This document shows positions 43,201 to 57,200 of a stretch of 64,000 nucleotides of DNA, piece by piece. The notes beneath the pieces were generated by a model, which saw only the letters and a program-made list of their open reading frames with translations, was not told the DNA's origin and did not search any database. Source of the stretch: Halictus rubicundus (Eukaryota > Arthropoda > Insecta > Hymenoptera > Halictidae); contig NW_027488944.1 in assembly GCF_050948215.1 (NCBI RefSeq), positions 1-64,000 of the forward strand, written 5' to 3'. Position 1 is the first letter of the stretch; each line of letters starts with the position of its first letter. A program made the translations under genes and the position numbers.

Positions 43201-44760
43201 TCTCCTCTATCGTATCCAATCCCCTGTCCTATCCTCTATCGTATCCAATCCTCTATCATATCCTATCCTCTATCCTATCCTATCCTATCCTATCCACTAG
43301 CCTATCCTATCCTCTATCCTATCCTATCCTCTATCCTATCCTATCCTCTACCCTAAACTATCCTCTATCCTATCCAATCCTCTATCCTGTCCTCTATCCT
43401 ATCCTCTATCCTATCCTCTATCCTATCCAATCCTCTATCCTATCCTATCCTCTATCCTATCCTATCCTCTATCCTATCCTATCCTCTATCCTATCCTATC
43501 CTCAATCCTATCCTATCCCCTATCCTATCCTCTATCCTATTCCAATCCTCTATCCTATCCTCTATCCTATTATATCCTCTATTCTATCCAATCCTCTATC
43601 CTATCCATCCTCCATCCTATCCTCTATCCTATCCTCTATCCTATCCTCTATCCTCTCCTATCCTCTATCGTATCCAATGCCTTGTCCTATCCTCTATCGT
43701 ATCCAATCCTTCATCCTATCCAATCCCCTATCCCATCCCCTATCCTATCCTATCCTCAATCCTATCCTATCCTCTACCCTATCCGATCCTCTATCCTCTC
43801 CTATCCTCTATCGTATCCAATCCCCTGTCCTATCCCCTATCCTATCCAATCCTCTATCCTATAATATCCTCTATTCTATCCAATCCTCTATCCTATCCAT
43901 TCCTCTATTCTATAATATCTTCTATCCTATAAAATCCTCTATCCTATTATCCATCCCATATTATCCACTATCCCATCCTGTCCTCTATCCTATCCTAACC
44001 TCTATCCTATCATATCCTCTATAATATCGTATCCTCTATCCTATCCTATCCCCTATCCTATAATATCCTCTATCCTATCCTATCCTCTGTCGTATCCTAT
44101 TTTCTGTCCTATCCTATCCTCTATTCTATCCTATCGTCTATCCTATAATATCCTCTATCCTATCCTATCCTGAATGCTATCCTGTATCCTATCCAATCCT
44201 CTATCCTATAATATCCTCTATCCTATCCTATCCTGAATGCTATCCTGTATCCTATCCAATACTCTATCTTATCCAATCCTCTATCCCATAATATCCTCTA
44301 TTCTATCATATCCTCTATCCTATCCTATCCTCTATCCTATCCTATCCTCTATCCTATCCTATCCTCTATCCTATCCTATACTCTATCCTATCCTATCCTC
44401 TATCCTATCCTATCCTCTATCCTATCCAATCCTCTATCCTATCCTATCCTCTATCCTATCCTATCCTCTACCCTATCCTATCCTCTATCCTATCGTATCC
44501 TCTATCCTATTGTATCCTCTATCCTATCCCATCCTCTATCCTATCGTAATGTCTATCATACAATATCCTCTATCCTATCCATCCTCCATCCTATCCTCTA
44601 TCCTATCCTCTATCCTATCCTCTATCCTCTCCTCTCCTCTATCGTATCCAATCCCCTGTCCTATCCTCTATCGTATCCAATCCTTCATCCTATCCAATCC
44701 CCTATCCCATCCCCTATCCTATCCTATCCTCAATCCTATCCTATCCTCTACCCTATCCAT
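40280..44760 (+). repeat. 1.4-1.5 kb higher-order repeat, three tandem copies
   Basis: The marker ATGCCTTGTCC occurs at 40741, 42245 and 43677, and the block at 41301-41525 recurs at 42805 and 44237. Displacements are 1504 and 1432 bp, so copy 2 carries about 72 bp more than the following step. Copies differ by scattered single bases such as CTCTAG for CTCTCC at 40717 against its homologues. Edges are approximate. Confidence 0.78.
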
Positions 44761-45099
44761 TCCTCTATTCTATAATATCTTCTATCCTATCCAATCCTCT
44801 ATCCTATCATCCATCCCATATTATCCACTATCCTATCCTGTCCTCTATCCTATCCTATCTTCTATCCTATAATATCCTCTATCCTATCCCATCCTCTATC
44901 CTATCCAATCCTCTATCATATCCTATCCTCTATCCTATCCTATCCTCTATCCTATAATATCCTCTATCCTATCCTATCCCCAATGCAATCCTGTATCCTA
45001 TCCAATCCTCTATCCTATCCAATCGTCTATCCTATAATATCCTCTATCCTATCCCATCCTCTATCCTATCCAATCCTCTATCCTATAATATCCTCTATC

Positions 45100-47900
45100 C
45101 TATCCTATCCTCTGTTGTATCCTATTTTCTATCCTATCCTATCCTCTATCCTATCCAATCCCCTATCCTATCCTCAATCTTATCCTATCCTCTATCCTAT
45201 CCTATCCTCTATCCTATCCAATCGTCTATCCTATAATATCCTCTATCCTATCCCATCCTCTATCCTATCCAATCCTCTATCCTATAATATCCTCTATCCT
45301 ATCCTATCCTCTGTTGTATCCTATTTTCTATCCTATCCAATCCTCTATCCTATCCTATCCTCTATCCTATCCTATCCTCTATCCTATCCTATCCTCTATC
45401 TTATCCTATCCTCAATCCTATCCTATCCCCTATCCTATCCTCTATCCTCTCCTATCCTCTATCGTATCCAATCCCCTACCCTATCCTCTATCGTATCCAA
45501 TCCTTCATCCTATCCAATACCCTATCCCATCCTCTACCCTATCCTATCCTCAATCTTATCCTATCCTCTATCCTATAATATCCTCTATCCTATCCAATCC
45601 TCTATCCTATCGTATCCTCTATCCTATCCTATCTTCTATCCTATAATATCCTCAATCCTATCCAATCCTCTATCCTATCCTCTATCGTATCCTCTATCCT
45701 ATCCAATCCTCTATCCTATCCTAACCTCTATCCTATCCTACCCTCTATCCTATCATATCCTCTATCCTATAATATCATATATCCTATCCTATTCTCTATC
45801 CTATCCTATCCTCTATCCTATCCTCTATTCTATCCTATCCTCTATCCTATCCTATCCTCTATCCTATCATATCCTCTATCCTATAATATCATATATCCTA
45901 TCCTATTCTCTATCCTATCCTATCCTCTATCCTATCCTATCCTCTATCCTATCCTATCCTCTATCCTATTGTATCCTCTATCCTATCCCATCCTCTATCC
46001 TATCCTATCCTCTATCCTATCGTATCCTCTATCCTATCCTATCCTCTAACCTATCCAATCGTCTATCCTATAATATCCTCTATCCTATCCCATCCTCTAT
46101 CCTATCCAATCCTCTATCCTATAATATCCTCTATCCTATCCTATCCTCTGTTGTATCCTATTTTCTATCCTATCCAATCCTCTATCCTATCCTATCCTCT
46201 ATCCTATCCTATCTTCTATCCTATAATATCCTCTATCGTATCCAATCCCCTACCCTATCCTCTATCGTATCCAATCCTTCATCCTATCCAATCCCCTATC
46301 CCATCCTCTACCCTATCCTATCCTCAATCCTATCCTATCCTCTACCCTATCCTATCCTCTATCCTATCCTATCCTCTATCCTATTGTATCCTCTATCCTA
46401 TCCAATCTTCTATCCTATCCTCTACCCTATCCTCTATCCTATCCTATCCTCAATCCTATCCTATCCCCTATCCTATCCTATCCTCTATCCTATTCCAATC
46501 CTCTATCCTATCCTATCCTGTATCCTATTGTATCCTCTATCCTATCCTATCCTCAATGCAATCCTGTATCCTATCCAATCCTCTATCCTATCCTATCCTC
46601 TATCCTATTGTATCCTCTATCCTATCCCATCCTCTATCCTATCCTATCCTCTATCCTATAATATCCTCTATCCTATCCTATCCTCTGTTGTATCCTATTT
46701 TCTATCCTATCGTATCCTCTATCCTATCCTATCCTCTATCCTATCCAATCCCCTATCCTATCCTCAATCTTATCCTATCCTCAATCCTATCCTATCATCT
46801 ATCCTATCCAATCGTCTATCCTATAATATCCTCTATCCTATCCCATCCTCTATCCTATCCAATCCTCTATCCTATAATATCCTCTATCCTATCCTATCCT
46901 CTGTTGTATCCTATTTTCTATCCTATCCTATCCTCTATCCTATCCAATCCCCTATCCTATCCTCAATCTTATCCTATCCTCTATCCTATAATATCCTCTA
47001 TCCTATGCAATCCTCTATCCTATACTATCCTCTATCCTATCCTATCCTCTATCCTATCGTATCCTCTATCCTATCCTATCCTCTATCCTATCCAATCGTC
47101 TAACCTATAATATCCTCTATCCTATCCCATCCTCTATCCTATCCAATCCTCTATCCTATAATATCCTCTATCCTATCCTATCCTCTGTTGTATCCTATTT
47201 TCTATCCTATCCTATCCTCTATCCTATCCTATCCTCTATCCTATCCTATCCTCTATCCTATCCTATCCTCTATCCTATCATATCCTCTATCCTATAATAT
47301 CATATATCCTATCCTATTCTCTATCCTATCCTATCCTCTATCCTATCCTATCCTCTATCCTACCCTATCCTCTATCCTATTGTATCCTCTATCCTATCCC
47401 ATCCTCTATCCTATCCTATCCTCTATCCTATCGTATCCTCTATCCTATCCTATCCTCTAACCTATCCAATCGTCTATCCTATAATATCCTCTATCCTATC
47501 CCATCCTCTATCCTATCCAATCCTCTATCCTATAATATCCTCTATCCTATCCTATCCTCTGTTGTATCCTATTTTCTATCCTATCCAATCCTCTATCCTA
47601 TCCTATCCTCTATCCTATCCTATCTTCTATCCTATAATATCATCTATCGTATCCAATCCCCTACCCTATCCTCTATCGTATCCAATCCTTCATCCTATCC
47701 AATCCCCTATCCCATCCTCTACCCTATCCTATCCTCAATCCTATCCTATCCTCTACCCTATCCTATCCTCTATCCTACCCTATCCTCTATCCTATTGTAT
47801 CCTCTATCCTATACCATCCTCTATCCTATCGTAATGTCTATCATACAATATCCTCTATCCTATCCAATCTTCTATCCTATCCTCTACCCTATCCTCTATC
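45100..47900 (+). repeat. Higher-order repeat marked by CTCTGTTGTATCC
   Basis: CTCTGTTGTATCCTATTTTC recurs at about 45108, 45309, 46146, 46681, 46905, 47184 and 47556, each followed by related 17-mer blocks. Spacing is irregular (about 200-840 bp), which fits nested duplications rather than one regular unit. Confidence 0.6.
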
Positions 47901-48229
47901 CTATCCTATCCTCAATCCTATCCTATCCCCTATCCTATCCTATCCTCTATCCTATCCTATCCTCTATCCTATCCTATCCTCTATCCTATCCTATCCTCTA
48001 TCCTATCCTATCCTCTATCCTATCCTATCCTCTACCCTAAAATATCCTCTATCCTATCCTATCCTCTATCCTATTTTATCCTCTATCCTATCCCATCCTC
48101 TATCCTATCCTATCCTCTATCCTATCCCATCCTCTATCCTATCCTATCCTCTATCCTATCCTATCCTCTATCCTATCCTATCCTCTATCCTATCCTATCC
48201 TCAATCCTATCCTATCCCCTATCCTATCC

Positions 48230-51200
48230 TATCCTCTATCCTATTTCACTCCTCTATCCTATCCAATCCCCTATCCTATCCTGAATCCTATCCTATCCCG
48301 TATCCTATCCTATCCTATCCTATTCTATCCTCTATCCTATCCAATCCCCTATCCTATCCTCTATCCTATCCTATCCTCTATCCTATCCTATCCTCTATCC
48401 TATCCTATCCTCTATCCTATCCTATCCTCTATCCTATCCTATCCTCTATCCTATCCTATCCTCTATCCTATCCTATCCTCTATCCTATCCTATCCTCTAT
48501 CCTATCCTATCCTCTATCCTATCCTATCCTCTATCCTATCCTATCCTCTATCCTATCCTATCCTCTACCCTAAAATATCCTCTATCCTATTTTATCCTCT
48601 ATCCTATCCCATCCTCTATCCTATCCTATCCTCTATCCTATCCCATCCTCTATCCTATCCTATCCTCTATCCTATCCTATCCTCTATCCTATCCTATCCT
48701 CTATCCTATCCTATCCTCAATCCTATCCTATCCCCTATCCTATCCTATCCTCTATCCTATTTCACTCCTCTATCCTATCCAATCCCCTATCCTATCCTGA
48801 ATCCTATCCTATCCCGTATCCTATCCTATCCTATCCTATTCTATCCTCTATCCTATCCAATCCCCTATCCTATCCTATCCTCTATCCTATTTCACTCATC
48901 TATCCTATCCAATCCCCTATCCTATCCTGAATCCTATCCTATCCCGTATCCTATCCTATCCTCTATCCTATCCTATCCTCTATCCTATCCTATCCTCAAA
49001 CCTATCCTATCCCCTATCCTATCCTATCCTCTATCTTATTTCACTCCTCTATCCTATCCAATCCCCTATCCTATCCTGAATCCTATCCTATCCCGTATCC
49101 TATCCTATCATATCCTATTCTATCCTCTATCCTATACTACCGTTTGTCCTATCCTATCCTCTATCCTATCCTATCCTCTATCCTATAATATCATATATCC
49201 CACCCTATCCTCTATCCTATCCTATCCTCTATCCTATAATATCATATATCCTACCCAATCCTCTATCCTATCCTATCCTCTATCCTATCCTATCCTCTTT
49301 CCTATAATATCATATATCCTATCCTATCCTATATCCTATCCTATCCTCTATCCTATCCTATTTTCTATCCTATCCTATCCTCTATCCTATCCTGTCCTCT
49401 ATCCTATCCTATCCTCTATCCTATCGTATCCCTATGATATCCTATCCTCTATCCTATCCTATCGTCTATCCTATAATATCCTCTATCCTAACCTATCCTC
49501 TATCCTATCCAATCCCCTATCCTATCCTCAATCTTATCCTATCCTCTATCCTATAATATCCTCTATCCTATGCAATCCTCTATCCTATCCTATCCTCTAT
49601 CCTATCCTATCCTCTATCCTATCCTCTATCCTATCCTCTATCCTATCCTATCCTCAATCCTATCTTATCCCCTATCCTATCCTATCCTATAGCCTATCCT
49701 ATCCTCTATCCTATTCTACCGTTTGTCCTATCCTATCCTCTATCCTATTCTACCGTTTGTCCTATCCTATCCTCAATCCTACCCTATCCCCTATCCTATC
49801 CTATCCTCTATCCTATTTCACTCCTCTATCCTATCCAATACCCTATCCTATCCTGAATCCTATCCTATCCCGTATCCTATCCTATCCTATCCTATTCTAT
49901 CCTCTATCGTATACTACCGTTTGTCCTATCCTATCCTCTAACCTATCCTATCCTCTATCCTATAATATCATATATCCTACCCTATCCTCTATCCTATCCT
50001 ATCCTCTATCCTATAATATCATATATCCTATCCTATCCTCTATCCTATCCTATCCTCTATCCTATAATATCATATATCCTATCGTATCCTATATCCTATC
50101 CTATCCTCTATCCTATCCTATCCTCTATCCTATCCTATCCTCTAACCGATCCTATCCTCTATCCTATCCTATCCTCTATCCTATCCTATCCTATCCTCAA
50201 TCCTATCCTATCCTCTATCCTATCCAATCGTCTATCCTATAATATCCTCTATCCTATCCTATCCTGAATGCTATTGTGTATCCTATCCAATCCTCTATCT
50301 TATCCAATCCTCTATCCCATAATATCCTCTATTCTATCCAATTCTCTATCCTATCCATTCCTCTATTCTATAATATCCTCTATCCTATCCAATCCCCTAT
50401 CCTATCCTCAATACTATCCCATCCTTTATCCTATCCTATCCTATATCCTATTGTATCCTCTATCCTATCCTATCCTCAATGCAATCCTGTATCCTATCCA
50501 ATTCTCTATCCTATCCTATATCCTATTGTATCCTCTATCCTATCCTATCCTCAATGCAATCCTGTATCCTATCCAATTCTCTATCCTATCCTATCTTCTA
50601 TCCTATTGTATCCTCTATCCTATCGTATCCTCTATCCTATCGTATCCTCTATCCTATCCTATCCTCTATCCTATCCTATCCTCTATGCTATCCTATCCTC
50701 TATCCTATCCTATCCTCAATCCTATCCTATCCACTATCCTATCCTATCCTCTCTCCTATTTCAGTCCTCTATTCTATCCAATCCCCTATCCTATCCTGAA
50801 TCCTATCCTATCCCGTATCCTATTCTATCCTATCCTATTCTATCCTCTATCCTATACTACCGTTTATCCTATCCTATCCTCTATCCTATAATATCATATA
50901 TCCTATCCTATCCTATATCCTATCCTATCCTCTATCCTATCCTATCCTCTATCCTATCCTATCCTCTATCCTATCCTATCCTCTATCCTATCCTATCCTC
51001 TATGCTATCCTATCCTATCCTCAATCCTATCCTATCCTCTATCCTATCCAATCGTCTATCCTATGATATCCTCTATCCTATCCAATCCTCTATCCTATCC
51101 ATTCCTCTATTCTATAATATCCTCTATCCTATCCAATCCTCTATCCTATCCTCTATCCTATCCTATCCTCTACCCTAAAATATCCTCTATACTATCCAAT

Positions 51201-54200
51201 CCTCTATCCTGTCCTCTATCCTATCCTATCCTCTATCCTATCCTATCCTCTACCCTATCCTATCCTCAATCCTATCCTATCCCCTATCCTATCCTATCCT
51301 GTATCCTATAATATCGTCTATCCTATTCAATCCTCTATCCTATCCTATCCTCTATCCTATCCTATCCTCTATCCTATCGTATCCTGTATCGTGTCCTATC
51401 CTCTATCCTATCCTATCGTCTATCCTATAATATCCTCTATCCTATCCTATCCTCTATCCTATCCTATCCTCAATCCTATCCTATCCCCTATCCTATCCTA
51501 TCCTCTATCCTATCCTCTCGTCTATTCTATAATATCCTCTATCCTAACCTATCCCCTATCCTATCCTATCCTCTATCCTATTTCACTCCTCTATCCTATC
51601 CAATCCCCTATCCTATCCTGAATCCTATCCTATCCCGTATCCTATCCTATCATTTCCTATTCTATCCTCTATCCTATACTACCGTTTGTCCTATCCTATC
51701 CTCTATCCTATCCTATCCTCTATCCTATAATATCATATATCCTACCCTATCCTCTATCCTATCCTATCCTCTATCCTATAATATCATATATCCTATCCTA
51801 TCCTCTATCCTATCCTATCCTCTATCCTATCCTATCCTCTATCCTATCCTATCCTCTATCCTATCCTATCCTCTATCCTATCCTATCCTCTATCCTATCC
51901 TATCCTCTATCCTATCCTATCCTCTATCCTATCCTATCCTCTATCCTATCCTATCCTCTATCCTATCCTATCCTCTATCCTATCCTATCCTCTATCCTAT
52001 CCTATCCTCTATCCTATCCTATCCTCTATCCTATCCTATCCTCTATCCTATCCTATCCTCTACCCTAAAATATCCTCTATCCTATCCTATCCTCTATCCT
52101 ATTTTATCCTCTATCCTATCCCATCCTCTATCCTATCCTATCCTCTATCCTATCCCATCCTCTATCCTATCCTATCATCTATCCTATCCTATCCTCTATC
52201 CTATCCTATCCTCTATCCTATCCTATCCTCAATCCTATCCTATCCCCTATCCTATCCTATCCTCTATCCTATTTCACTCCTCTATCCTATCCAATCCCCT
52301 ATCCTATCCTGAATCCTATCCTATCCCGTATCCTATCCTATCCTATCCTATTCTATCCTCTATCCTATCCAATCCCCTATCCTATCCTATCCTCTATCCT
52401 ATTTCACTCATCTATCCTATCCAATCCCCTATCCTATCCTGAATCCTATCCTATCCCGTATCCTATCCTATCATATCCTATTCTATCCTCTATCCTATAC
52501 TACCGTTTTTCCTATCCTATCCTCTATCCTATCCTATCCTCTATCCTATAATATCATACATCCCACCCTATCCTCTATCCTATCCTATCCTCTATCCTAT
52601 AATATCATATATCCTATCCTATCCTCTATCCTATCCTATCCTCTATCCTATCCTATCCTCTATCCTATCCTATCCTCTATCCTATAATATCATATATCCT
52701 ATCCTATCCTATATCCTATCCTATCCTCTATCCTATCCTATTTTCTATCCTATCCTATCCTCTATCCTATCCTGTCCTCTATCCTATCCTATCCTCTATC
52801 CTATCGTATCCCTATGATATCCTATCCTCTATCCTATCCTATCGTCTATCCTATAATATCCTCTATCCTAACCTATCCTCTATCCTATCCAATCCCCTAT
52901 CCTATCCTCAATCTTATCCTATCCTCTATCCTATAATATCCTCTATCCTATGCAATCGTCTATCCTATCCTATCCTCTATCCTATCCTATCCTCTATCCT
53001 ATCCTCTATCCTATCCTATCCTCAATCCTATCTTATCCCCTATCCTATCCTATCCTATAGCCTATCCTATCCTCTATCCTATTCTACCGTTTGTCCTATC
53101 CTATCCTCTATCCTATTCTACCGTTTGTCCTATCCTATCCTCAATCTTACCCTATCACCTATCCTATCCTATCCTCTATCCTATTTCACTCCTCTATCCT
53201 ATCCAATACCCTATCCTATCCTGAATCCTATCCTATCCCGTATCCTATCCTATCCTATCCTATTCTATCCTCTATCGTATACTACCGTTTGTCCTATCCT
53301 ATCCTCTAACCTATCCTATCCTCTATCCTATAATATCATATATCCTACCCTATCCTCTATCCTATCCTATCCTCTATCCTATAATATCATATATCCTATC
53401 CTATCCTCTATCCTATCCTATCCTCTATCCTATAATATCATATATCCTATCGTATCCTATATCCTATCCTATCCTCTATCCTATCCTATCCTCTATTCTA
53501 TCCAATTCTCTATCCTATCCATTCCTCTATTCTATAATATCCTCTATCCTATCCAATCCTCTATCCTATCCTCTATATTATCCTACCCTCTATCCTATCC
53601 TATCCTTTATCCTATAATATCCTCTATCCTATCCTATCCTCTGTTGTATCCTATTTTCTATCCTATCGTATCGTCTATCCTATCCAATCCTCTATCCTAT
53701 CCTATCCTCTATCCTATCCTATCCTCAATCCTATCCTATCCCCTATCCTATCCTATCCTCTATCCTATCCTATCCTCTGTCGTATCCTATTTTCTGTCCT
53801 ATCCTATCTTCTATCCTATCCTATCCTCTATCCTATCCTATAATCTATCCTATCGTATCCTCTATCCTATCCTATCCTCTATCCTATCCTCTCGTCTATC
53901 CTATAATATCCTCTATCCTAACCTATCCCCTATCCTATCCTATCCTCTATCCTATTTCACTCCTCTATCCTATCCAATCCCCTATCCTATCCTGAATCCT
54001 ATCCTATCCCGTATCCTATCCTATCATTTCCTATTCTATCCTCTATCCTATACTACCGTTTGTCCTATCCTATCCTCTATCCTATCCTATCCTCTATCCT
54101 ATAATATCATATATCCTACCCTATCCTCTATCCTATCCTATCCTCTATCCTATAATATCATATATCCTATCCTATCCTCTATCCTATCCTATCCTCTATC

Positions 54201-57200
54201 CTATCCTATCCTCTATCCTATCCTATCCTCTATCCTATCCTATCCTCTATCCTATCCTATCCTCTATCCTATCCTATCCTCTATCCTATCCTATCCTCTA
54301 CCCTAAAATATCCTCTATACTATCCAATCCTCTATCCTGTCCTCTATTCTATCCTATCCTCTATCCTATCCTATCCTCTATCCTATCCTATCCTCTATAC
54401 TATCCTATCCTCTTTCCTATCCTATCCTCTATCCTATTCTATCCTCTATCCTATCCTATCCTCTATCCTATTGCATCCTCTATTCTATCCCATCCTCTAT
54501 TCTATCGTATCCTCTATGCTATCCTATCCTATCCTCAATCCTATCCTATCCTCTATCCTATCCAATCGTCTATCCTATGATATCCTCTATCCTATCCAAT
54601 CCTCTATCCTATCCATTCCTCTATTCTATAATATCCTCTATCCTATCCAATCCTCTATCCTATCCTCTATCCTATCCTATCCTCTACCCTAAAATATCCT
54701 CTATACTATCCAATCCTCTATCCTGTCCTCTATCCTATCCTATCCTCTATCCTATCCTATCCTCTATCCTATCCTATCCTCTATCCTATCCTATCCTCAA
54801 TCCTATCCTATCCCCTATCCTATCCTATCCTGTATCCTATAATATCGTCTATCCTATTCAATCCTCTATCCTATCCTATCCTCTATCCTATCCTATCCTC
54901 TATCCTATCGTATCCTGTATCCTGTCCTATCCTCTATCCTATCCTATCGTCTATCCTATAATATCCTCTATCCTATCCTATCCTCTATCCTATCCAATCC
55001 CCTATCCTATCCTCAATCTTATCCTATCCTCTATCCTATAATATCCTCTATCCTATCCTATCCTCTATCCTATCCTATCCTCTATCCTATCCTATCCTCA
55101 ATCCTATCCTATCCCCTATCCTATCCTATCCTCTATCCTATTTCACTCCTCTATCCTATCCAATCCCCTATCCTATCCTGAATCCTATCCTATCCCGTAT
55201 CCTATCCTATCCTATCCTATTCTATCCTCTATCCTATCCAATCCCCTATCCTATCCTATCCTCTATCCTATTTCACTCATCTATCCTATCCAATCCCCTA
55301 TCCTATCCTGAATCCTATCCTATCCCGTATCCTATCCTATCCTCTATTCTATCCTACCCTCTATCCTATCCTATCCTCAATCCTATCCTATCCCCTATCC
55401 TATCCTATCCCCTATCCTATTTCACTCCTCTATCCTATCCAATCCCCTATCCTATCCTGAATCCTATCCTATCCCGTATCCTATCCTATCATATCCTATT
55501 CTATCCTCTATCCTATACTACCGTTTGTCCTATCCTATCCTCTATCCTATCCTCTATCCTATCCTATCCTCTATCCTATAATATCATATATCCCACCCTA
55601 TCCTCTATCCTATCCTATCCTCTATCCTATAATATCATATATCCTATCCTATCCTCTATCCTATCCTATCCTCTATCCTATAATATCATATATCCTATCG
55701 TATCCTATATCCTATCCTATCCTCTATCCTATCCTATCCTCTATCCTATCCTATCCTCTAACCGATCCTATCCTCTATCCTATCCTATCCTCTATCCTAT
55801 CCTATCCTATCCTCAATCCTATCCTATCCTCTATCCTATCCAATCGTCTATCCTATAATATCCTCTATCCTATCCTATCCTGAATGCTATTATGTATCCT
55901 ATCCAATCCTCTATCTTATCCAATCCTCTATCCCATAATATCCTCTATTCTATCCAATTCTCTATCCTATCCATTCCTCTATTCTATCATATCCTCTATC
56001 CTATCCAATCCTCTATCCTATCCTCTATATTATCCTATCCTCTATCCTATCCTATCCTTTATCCTATAATATCCTCTATCCTATCCTATCCTCTGTTGTA
56101 TCCTATTTTCTATCCTATCGTATCGTCTATCCTATCCTATCCTCTATCCTATCCTATCCTCTATCCTATCCTATCCTCAATCCTATCATATCCCCTATCC
56201 TATTATATCCTCTATCCTATCCTATCCTCTGTCGTATCCTATTTTCTGTCCTATCCTATCTTCTATCCTATCCTATCCTCTATCCTATCCTATAATCTAT
56301 CCTATCGTATCCTCTATCCTATCCTATCCTCTATCCTATCCTCTCGTCTATCTTATAATATCCTCTATCCTAACCTATCCCCTATCCTATCCTATCCTCT
56401 ATCCTATTTCACTCCTCTATCCTATCCAATCCCCTATCCTATCCTGAATCCTATCCTATCCCGTATCCTATCCTATCATTTCCTATTCTATCCTCTATCC
56501 TATACTACCGTTTGTCCTATCCTATCCTCTATCCTATCGTATCCTCTATCCTATAATATCATATATCCTACCCTATCCTCTATCCTATCCTATCCTCTAT
56601 CCTATAATATCATATATCCTATCCTATCCTCTATCCTATCCTATCCTCAATCCTATCCTATCCCCTATCCTATCCTATCCTATAGCCTATCCTATCCTCT
56701 ATCCTATTCTACCGTTTGTCCTATCCTATCCTCTATCCTATTCTACCGTTTGTCCTATCCTATCCTCAATCCTATCGTATCCCCTATCCTATCCTATCCT
56801 CTATCCTATTTCACTCCTCTATCCTATCCAATACCCTATCCTATCCTGAATCCTATCCTATCCCGTATCCTATCCTATCCTATCCTATTCTATCCTCTAT
56901 CGTATACTACCGTTTGTCCTATCCTATCCTCTAACCTATCCTATCCTCTATCCTATAATATCATATATCCTACCCTATCCTCTATCCTATCCTATCCTCT
57001 ATCCTATAATATCATATATCCTATCCTATCCTCTATCCTATCCTATCCTCTATCCTATCCTATCCTCTATCCTATCCTATCCTCTATCCTATCCTATCCT
57101 CTACCCTAAAATATCCTCTATCCTATCCTATCCTATCCTATTCTATCCTCTATCCTATACTACCGTTTGTCCTATCCAATCCCCAATCCTATCCTCAATA

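Noticed and set aside
44983..47103. 706-codon open frame, and the many similar Ser/Tyr/Pro/Ile/Leu-rich frames in TATCC arrays
   Set aside because: Translation of the 17-bp satellite with a 17-residue period. Frames start at rare variant ATG or alternative codons, have no domains, and occur equally in all three phases.
48241..48260. TTCAC satellite embedded in the TATCC array (CTATTTCACTCCTC)
   Set aside because: Explained by point changes from the common variant CTATTCCAATCCTC seen at the same relative position in other units; no run of TTCAC pentamers.
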